Shown here piece by piece: positions 51,069 to 56,123 of a stretch of 56,123 bases of DNA (positions are counted from its first letter, which is position 1; the number at the start of each line of letters is the position of its first letter). The stretch comes from Lentibacillus lipolyticus (lineage in GTDB: Bacteria > Bacillota > Bacilli > Bacillales > Amphibacillaceae): the NCBI GenBank assembly GCA_004145795.1, contig SEIO01000019.1:1-56123 (forward strand), written 5' to 3'. The notes below the pieces were generated by a model. The model ran no database searches, was not told the origin of the DNA, and was given only the letters and a program-made list of their open reading frames with translations. The translations under genes were made by a program, and so were the position numbers.

Positions 51069-52328
51069 TTATGGGAAAACCGGAATGTTCATAGTTGTTT
51101 CTGAAGGTTTTGTTTCAACGATGATTTCCCCGTTTCTAATTGAATAAAGAACCGGTGACTGACAGCGGATAGCTTCATACTCCGAGTCTGTATTAATGAC
51201 GATTACGTTCGCCTTGTTGCCTTCTTTTATACCGTAGTCACTCTCCATTCCCAAGGTCTTTGCCCCATTCGTTGTGATGAGTTCAAGGGCGGTCGTAATA
51301 TCGTTATAACCCGTCATATGACAAGCATGCAAACCGATTTCAACAACATGCATTAAATTACCGTCGCCCAGTGGGTACCAGGGGTCCATGATTGAGTCAA
51401 GGCCGAAGCAAACATTTATGCCTTCATCCAACAGTTCCTTCACACGTGTCAGACCGCGCCGTTTCGGATGGTGATCGAATCTCCCCTGCAAATGCAAGTT
51501 AGCTTTCGGCAAGGCGACGAAATGAATACCGGCTTTCTTCAGTGTCTGGAAAAGCTTGTATGTATAAGCGTCATTATAGGAAGCCATCGCGGTTGTATGA
51601 CTTGCCGTTACCCGATTACCTATTCCGGATTTTAGGGACTCGGCCGCAAGTACTTCCAGATACCGTGATTGTTCGTCATCAATTTCATCGCAATGGATGT
51701 CAACCAGCTTTTCATATTTATTTGCCAGTTCAATTGCTTTGATGACTGACCGAACTCCATCTTCACGAGTTAGTTCATAGTGGGGAATCCCGCCGACTGC
51801 ATCAGCACCCATTTCCAGTGCTTTTTCCAACAGTTCCTCCCTTTTTGGATCTGTATACAGGCCTTGTTGTGGCAAGGCAACAAGCTGCAAATCCATCCAT
51901 GGTTTCATTTCTTCTTTGATTTCAAGTAAAGCTTCTAGTCCTTTTAGTGTCGGATCTCCTACATCGACATGTGTTCTTACATGCTGGATCCCATGTTTCA
52001 TCTGCATTTTCATTGCGCTCAAGGCTCGTCTTTTAATATCCTCTTTTGTTTCATGGACAACTTGTTTTCTTTCTGACCAAATCTCAATTCCCTCAAAGAC
52101 ACTTCCCGATTGGTTCCATCTGGGTGTCCCTGCTGTGAGAGCATAGTCCAGATGAATATGCGGCTCGACATAAGGTGGTAAGACAATTTTTCCGGCCAAA
52201 TCTATGACATTCCCATCAGCTGCATCCCTCGTTTGTACTGAAGGACTGATGGTTTTGATTTGATCACCTTGAATGTCAATATCCCATCTGCCTTCCTGGC
52301 CATAGAGTTTGGCATTTTTTAAAAGCAT
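51069..52328 (-). CDS. CodA-like amidohydrolase (cytosine deaminase family)
   Basis: 419 residues. Metal and catalytic residues line up with E. coli CodA: H57/H59 (EPHIHLDY), Q154 region (ALPQQGL), H212/E215 (IHCDEID), H244 (ASHTTAM) and D311 (GLDSIMDPWYPLG). The next position, Asp in CodA, is Ser312 here, so the substrate may differ: cytosine, isocytosine-like or another cyclic amidine. No codB permease is adjacent. AAGGAG precedes ATG 52328. Promoter at 52413-52441. Confidence 0.85.
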   Translation of the reverse strand: MLLKNAKLYGQEGRWDIDIQGDQIKTISPSVQTRDAADGNVIDLAGKIVLPPYVEPHIHLDYALTAGTPRWNQSGSVFEGIEIWSERKQVVHETKEDIKRRALSAMKMQMKHGIQHVRTHVDVGDPTLKGLEALLEIKEEMKPWMDLQLVALPQQGLYTDPKREELLEKALEMGADAVGGIPHYELTREDGVRSVIKAIELANKYEKLVDIHCDEIDDEQSRYLEVLAAESLKSGIGNRVTASHTTAMASYNDAYTYKLFQTLKKAGIHFVALPKANLHLQGRFDHHPKRRGLTRVKELLDEGINVCFGLDSIMDPWYPLGDGNLMHVVEIGLHACHMTGYNDITTALELITTNGAKTLGMESDYGIKEGNKANVIVINTDSEYEAIRCQSPVLYSIRNGEIIVETKPSETTMNIPVFP

Positions 52329-52412
52329 TGGTGAACATCTCCTTGATTTTTGTTTTATGTAGTGAAAATATCCGTTTTATGGTAAACAGCATAAGATTAG
52401 CCCATATCCTAT

Positions 52413-52441
52413 AGTATATTCGAACGTCAGCAGGGTTGCAA
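52413..52441 (-). promoter_or_regulatory. Sigma-A promoter of the deaminase gene
   Basis: Minus strand TTGCAA (52441-52436), 17-bp spacer, TATACT (52418-52413). About 75-80 nt leader follows. Confidence 0.8.
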
Positions 52442-52528
52442 TATAACGGCGCTGAGTGAAGATGGTCCATATTAAATGTTTGAGTCATCTGCTGTTAACA
52501 CGTTAGCAAAAGGCAGGTCAGTTAAATT

Positions 52529-52558
52529 AAAAAAGCCATCCACTCCCATGGACAGCTT
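52529..52558 (-). terminator. Intrinsic terminator of the amidase gene
   Basis: Minus strand AAGCTGTCCA pairs with TGGATGGCTT (two G-T pairs), followed by TTTT. Confidence 0.7.
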
Positions 52559-52569
52559 TCTCTACTACT

Positions 52570-53466
52570 CTACTTATGAAAATACTCCATAACACCTTCA
52601 ACAATGCCATCTGCAACATTATCCTCATGTTTCTCCGTCTGAATGATGGACAGATCATAGGCATTTGTCATAAAACCGAGCTCTACCAATACTGATAAAT
52701 CACGATTTTCCCGTAATACATGATACTCATTTTGCCTAATGCCGCGACTGTTCAGGTCCGTATGTTGATGGAGGGCAGATTGAATATTCTGGGCCAGCTC
52801 CTTTTCGGCTCCGTTTGCATAGTAATAGGTGCCAAAACCATTTACTCCGTCAAGCGGAAATGCATTATAGTGCAGACTGATGAAAGCATCTGCTTCGTGT
52901 GCATTGCTAATGCGGACACGATCGTCCAGTGATATAAAAGTGTCATCTGACCTTGTCAGTTTGACGTCGGCGCCTGCTTCTCTTAACGCTTGGGCGGTAC
53001 TTTCAGCAGCACCCATCGTGAGGTTTTTCTCACGTACGCTGGTCTTCGTAATGGCACCAGGGTCCTTTCCGCCATGCCCAGGGTCAAGGACAACTGTATA
53101 ACCTTCTAGTTTTCCGGATAAATCATGTGGACCTTTGATGACTCTTACGGAATTTTCCCCGCTACCAGCCACTTTGGCAGACTTTTTAGTGTTATCGATT
53201 GGAATCAGGTAATGGGACGCCACCCATGCTATCTTGCCACCATAGTAGGTTTGGGCCCATCCGAATCGTTCCTGAAAGACTACAACCCGATCACCATCCT
53301 CAAGCTGACCGATGATTGGTCCATTGTATGATGGCTCCGACCGAACATTTAGCAAATTCGTTCCAACTTCCCGGGTCTGTTCCTCGCCGGCGTGGACCGT
53401 TGGGCTGAATATTGCCATTGCAAGCAGTACGACGCCTATTGCTAACAATAAACGTATCTTCCCCAC
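52570..53466 (-). CDS. N-acetylmuramoyl-L-alanine amidase with SH3 domain
   Basis: 298 residues. Signal peptide (about 1-26: KIRLLLAIGVVLLAMAIFSPTVHA), bacterial SH3 domain (about 33-90: GTNLLNVRSEPSYNGPIIGQLEDGDRVVV), and Amidase_3 domain (about 120-297) with zinc ligands in VLDPGHGGKDPGA, E of VREKNL and H of ISLHYNAF, plus catalytic Glu in VELGFMTN. It cleaves the amide bond between MurNAc and L-Ala in peptidoglycan outside the cell. GTG 53466 is chosen (AAGGAGAGG 5-9 nt upstream). Single gene; might act in growth, separation or spore cortex. Confidence 0.93.
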   Translation of the reverse strand: MGKIRLLLAIGVVLLAMAIFSPTVHAGEEQTREVGTNLLNVRSEPSYNGPIIGQLEDGDRVVVFQERFGWAQTYYGGKIAWVASHYLIPIDNTKKSAKVAGSGENSVRVIKGPHDLSGKLEGYTVVLDPGHGGKDPGAITKTSVREKNLTMGAAESTAQALREAGADVKLTRSDDTFISLDDRVRISNAHEADAFISLHYNAFPLDGVNGFGTYYYANGAEKELAQNIQSALHQHTDLNSRGIRQNEYHVLRENRDLSVLVELGFMTNAYDLSIIQTEKHEDNVADGIVEGVMEYFHK

Positions 53467-53792
53467 TTCAACCTCTCCTTTTCTGTTTTCTAGTATTAAT
53501 GCATGTTCTCCATTTCTGATTTGATTTAAACAAGCCCACTGCAAAATCATTCGAAAGTTTCAGAAGAGGTTGTCCATAACAGTAAATGGTATTGGCCAAG
53601 ATATCAGATGCATATACTGAAGCAGAAGTACTTCGCAGTTCCGTTGTGACTGGGTATATGGAAGCAATCATGGTGATATTTTGAAAGAGTTAGCGGGGTG
53701 ATGGCCTTGCTGTGCTGTCTGTTTTGAAATGGATGGTCGTCACTGGCAGAGATAGAATTGTTCCGGAATGTCCGGGATTAGGGGGGATGGTC
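53467..53792. other. Intergenic region without recognisable features
   Basis: 326 bp between the divergently transcribed amidase gene and the small gene at 53793. I see no terminator, palindrome or gene-like frame. Confidence 0.5.
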
Positions 53793-54026
53793 ATGCGAGG
53801 CTTGTTCAACCATTTGTTTCGGAAATGGGTCATTGTATTTTCCACGCAGGACATCAGTGATTTTTATAAAATGAAGACGAAACTAAACCAGCATCAGGTT
53901 GATTACAAGACAGATTCAGTTACGTTTAAGGGGAGTTACAGCGGGCGAAGCGGGTATGCAACAACATACCATATTAAAGTGAAAGAAGAAGATTTGCGGC
54001 TTACAAGTGACATTATTCATCGCTGA
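53793..54026 (+). CDS. Small protein, possibly DUF2007-like
   Basis: 77 residues: RGLFNHLFRKWVIVFSTQDISDFYKMKTKLNQHQVDYKT...YHIKVKEEDLRLTSDII. The pattern (a strand, helix, strand and KKED-type end) resembles small Bacillus proteins of the putative signal-transducing DUF2007 type, but I am not sure. ATG 53793 is chosen because AGGGGGG lies upstream at about 6 nt; in-frame ATG 53787 abuts it. Confidence 0.6.
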   Translation: MRGLFNHLFRKWVIVFSTQDISDFYKMKTKLNQHQVDYKTDSVTFKGSYSGRSGYATTYHIKVKEEDLRLTSDIIHR

Positions 54027-54036
54027 ACGTGATAAC

Positions 54037-54063
54037 GGACACCTCAGCATAGTGGAGGTGTCC
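54037..54063. terminator. Hairpin between convergent genes
   Basis: GGACACCTC (54037-54045) / GAGGTGTCC (54055-54063), perfect, weak T-runs. Confidence 0.55.
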
Positions 54064-54067
54064 AGCC

Positions 54068-55072
54068 TTATTTCCCTTTGGCGATCTTTTTTCGGTCCGG
54101 TGCAAGCGGGGGCTGTTCAAACCACCTATTTTTGCTCATAATGTTAAACCATTCCTTTGTCACCATACAGTTTTTTATGATGATTTTTTCATAGGCGGTG
54201 ACGAGGTCTGTGCGCATGGAAGATGCCAATCCCGCGCCATGATATCCTTGGGAGGCTTGAATCAAAAATCCGATATGATATAATATTAATTTATCTGAAA
54301 AAGGTGGGTCTTGTGATGTGGTGACTTCTGTTTCCCACGATCTCGGTACAGGCAAATTATCTTTGTGCAGAATTTTACTGAGTGATTGAATCTGCTGATC
54401 GGAAGTTCTTTGAGCAGCCTTTAAGAACTTTCTTACTTCTTTGGATTGTGCCACTTGACTAAAGCCTATAGATAGTGTTTTAGACATGATTTTTTTCTTA
54501 ATATTAAACGAAAGGTCAATGATTTCGGTTGCAGCCAGTGGTCGCTTATCCCCAAAGAACCCATTTAAGAACTTCTGCCCGGTGACAAATTCGGGAGTGC
54601 TTTCCGGATAAAAGTATGGATCCCGCTGGAAATGGCCTTTTTCCAGCAGCAGCTCAATTGTTTTATGGTACAACTTTTTTCCGTCTTCATCACATTCATC
54701 AAAAAAATGACGTAAATCCCTTCTTACGGATGCACTGAGTGCCGCGGTGTGGCCCAACATGCCATGTAACGTTATGATGTGCAAGTAATCCAGGCAGAAA
54801 ATATCGGAAAATAACCGTTGCGCACGGATGTTCAGATCAGACGCCTTAAATCCAATTGGAATTGGAAACCCTTCATTCGTCAAAAACGTTTCAAATTGCT
54901 TTTTCTGTTCGGCGAAAGTGTCAATGGCTTCTTCAAACAAGCTCTTTATTTGTTCGTCTTCTATAATGGAATGCATATATCTGTTTACCATGTCAACAGC
55001 CGTTCCATTCATATATTCCAGCCATAAAGAACCGATTTCTGCCGATGTCAGCCGCAATTTTTCCTTATCCAT
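54068..55072 (-). CDS. DUF3231 family protein
   Basis: 334 residues with two related all-helical halves (about 5-160 and 170-325): LTSAEIGSLWLEYMNGTAVDMVNRYM...FGKKKQFETFLTNEGFPIPIGF-like and LAATEIIDLSFNIKKKIMSKTLSIGFSQVAQSKEVRKFLKAAQRTS. This is the DUF3231 pattern of bacilli, sometimes linked to spore coat proteins and ferritin-like folds. Function unknown. ATG 55072 is used; the upstream GAGGTGAT is suitable. Confidence 0.85.
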   Translation of the reverse strand: MDKEKLRLTSAEIGSLWLEYMNGTAVDMVNRYMHSIIEDEQIKSLFEEAIDTFAEQKKQFETFLTNEGFPIPIGFKASDLNIRAQRLFSDIFCLDYLHIITLHGMLGHTAALSASVRRDLRHFFDECDEDGKKLYHKTIELLLEKGHFQRDPYFYPESTPEFVTGQKFLNGFFGDKRPLAATEIIDLSFNIKKKIMSKTLSIGFSQVAQSKEVRKFLKAAQRTSDQQIQSLSKILHKDNLPVPRSWETEVTTSQDPPFSDKLILYHIGFLIQASQGYHGAGLASSMRTDLVTAYEKIIIKNCMVTKEWFNIMSKNRWFEQPPLAPDRKKIAKGK

Positions 55073-55145
55073 ATCATCACCTCATGTAAAGGTTTCCCAA
55101 TTAAGGCAGTAATATAATGGAATTGCTGACTGTTTGGCGGGAATT

Positions 55146-55240
55146 GCCGGTGAAATGACTAGAATCCTGATAAACGTTTCAAAAAACGCCGATAATCTGG
55201 CGGGTAATGGCCGATAACTGACCCAGGCGCCGCCGATAAA
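55146..55240. repeat. 22-bp periodic repeat (array D)
   Basis: GCCGATAA occurs at 55188, 55210 and 55232, exactly 22 bp apart, with a variant CCTGATAA 22 bp before the first (55166) and a further GCCG near 55146. It lies upstream of the gene at 55269. Confidence 0.75.
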
Positions 55241-55268
55241 CCTATATGACAGAAAGGAGATATTTATT

Positions 55269-55727
55269 GTGGGCCGAAGAAAATTAATTACTGCATTCGT
55301 TTCACTTGTTTTGCTGATTGTTGTGACAACGTTTGTTCTCAAATTTAGCGAAGTCGAATCGGCAAATAGAGAAATAATCCAATATGACCACACGCTTTCC
55401 GGTGAAAGTAAGCATTGGACTGCGGAGCTGCAAGTGAAAGGGGAACGTGTTTTTTATGAAGAAGATGATGTGTTGAAAGGGAAGACAGAAGGCGGATCCG
55501 AGTTCATCCTTACATACAGGGGTCCACTTGATGAGTTAGCTTCCGTAAGGGAAATAAGCTACGAATACGGCAGCACCCGCACAAGTCTCAGGAGCGATGA
55601 GCCACTGCAGAAAAAGGTGTTTAATGGCAGCACCAATAAATTACCGGAAAAGGATGCCACCATTGATGTGATGGTTCAATGGGGAGACAAGACGGAGACG
55701 TTCACATTGACAGCAGATAACCAATAA
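55269..55727 (+). CDS. Hypothetical membrane-anchored or secreted protein
   Basis: 152 residues. N-terminal signal anchor (about 6-26: LITAFVSLVLLIVVTTFVLKF), then an extracytoplasmic domain of about 120 residues with alternating hydrophobic residues suggesting beta structure (HWTAELQVKGERVFYEE, EFILTYRGPLDELASVREISYEYG, IDVMVQWGDKTETFTL). No Cys, so not a lipoprotein. GTG 55269 follows AAAGGAGAT. Unknown function; single gene. Confidence 0.65.
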   Translation: MGRRKLITAFVSLVLLIVVTTFVLKFSEVESANREIIQYDHTLSGESKHWTAELQVKGERVFYEEDDVLKGKTEGGSEFILTYRGPLDELASVREISYEYGSTRTSLRSDEPLQKKVFNGSTNKLPEKDATIDVMVQWGDKTETFTLTADNQ

Positions 55728-56091
55728 TCTAACGGGGAAAATAACGGGTTCTTCTTTGACGTGTAAACAAGAAAAAAGTAATGCAAATCACATAAAGTTT
55801 CGCATTAAAAAAGCAGAGCACTTCACAGTTGAATTCGCTTCTGCTTTTTTAATGAATAAAGGACTTATTGGAATACTCAACAAATGATAGTATAGGAAGT
55901 ATAATTAAATGATTTTTACGCTCGTTATTTAACTAATGGGCAGGATTGATGAATAATTTATGGTAAAATAAAGAGTAGAGAGTTGTTTAGCTTTTGTTCA
56001 ACAAACGGGCCAGATTGTGAAGTAGTGTATGTTAAAATTTAATTCAACAGTCAAGCTATATTATTTATTGAGTGACAGAGTGAGGGATAAT
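55728..56091. other. Intergenic region
   Basis: 364 bp with a strong terminator near its left end and AT-rich sequence. No gene-like reading frame is seen; a promoter for the last gene may lie near 56020-56040. Confidence 0.5.
55803..55854. terminator. Long intrinsic terminator
   Basis: Perfect 15-bp stem CATTAAAAAAGCAGA (55803-55817) / TCTGCTTTTTTAATG (55840-55854), with T-runs inside the stem on both strands. Confidence 0.85.
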
Positions 56092-56123
56092 ATGTCTGCC
56101 AAAACAGAAGAATATCTCAAAGC
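56092..56123 (+). CDS. Start of a gene cut by the window end
   Basis: ATG 56092 with GAGGGAT upstream opens a frame MSAKTEEYLK that runs off the window. Too short to identify. Confidence 0.5.
   Translation, partial: MSAKTEEYLK

Noticed and set aside
52329-52418. Purine-riboswitch-like words (ATATGG, GTTTACC) in the leader of the CodA-like gene
   Set aside because: The leader is only about 80 nt, the stems P1-P3 cannot be drawn, and the conserved core bases of the purine aptamer are missing.
1-56123. CRISPR array, tRNA or rRNA genes
   Set aside because: No regular 28-37 bp repeats with unique spacers and no cloverleaf or rRNA-like sequence were noticed in the window.

Overview
The window looks like chromosomal DNA of a low-to-medium GC Gram-positive of the family Bacillaceae, probably a halophilic or halotolerant genus near Virgibacillus, Lentibacillus or Oceanobacillus. 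This rests on strong AGGAGG-type ribosome binding sites, GTG/TTG starts, Bacillus-type proteins (YjzC, FloT/YuaG, YutJ, DUF3231, YcdB-like), lysine and cobalamin riboswitches, and salt-related transport (BCCT, NhaC-type, sodium symporters). No genus can be fixed from the sequence alone.

Layout. 1-2.5 kb: an AT-rich restriction-modification pair (5'-truncated nuclease and C5-cytosine methylase), probably acquired. 2.5-9.9 kb: small membrane proteins, two SDR reductases, YjzC, a flotillin without NfeD, a pentapeptide-repeat protein and a broken secreted-protein gene. 9.9-17.9 kb: a histidine-utilisation operon hutG-hutU-hutI-hutH plus a permease, facing a LysR regulator. 18-20.4 kb: two damaged genes, an AbrB-family membrane protein with a frameshift and a thioesterase with a 16-bp tandem duplication in its 5' end. 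20.4-22.6 kb: two DUF1538 membrane proteins with a double PII-like protein. 22.8-24.2 kb: a TetR regulator with a paired SMR exporter and palindromic operators. 24.3-33.3 kb: NADH dehydrogenase-like YutJ, a LytTR regulator, an acetyl-CoA hydrolase/CoA-transferase, DinB-like, WrbA and LLM enzymes, and a GMC oxidoreductase pair. 33.3-33.8 kb: a 461-bp element bounded by inverted repeats. 34-37 kb: rlmN, then a plasmid-like actin partition locus (ParM-like ATPase, ParR-like protein, GTACAC iterons upstream). 37-42.6 kb: a YetF-like protein, an NhaC-type antiporter, a BCCT transporter, and dapA behind a lysine riboswitch. 42.8-46.7 kb: a cobalamin riboswitch followed by class I ribonucleotide reductase alpha, a flavodoxin and beta. 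47-56.1 kb: a YcdB-like protein, a sodium symporter, a MOSC protein, a CodA-like deaminase, a cell-wall amidase, a DUF3231 protein and small hypotheticals.

How genes work together. The hut genes degrade histidine to glutamate and formamide; the linked permease probably imports histidine. The cobalamin riboswitch should shut off the B12-independent reductase when B12 is available, which predicts a B12-dependent class II enzyme elsewhere. The lysine riboswitch should control dapA by lysine level.

The least explained signals are the ParM/ParR/iteron locus in a chromosomal setting, the DUF1538 + PII-like operon, and intergenic arrays with 21-22 bp periodicity. Two of these arrays (after wrbA and after nrdF) are five-unit homologous copies lying between convergent genes.
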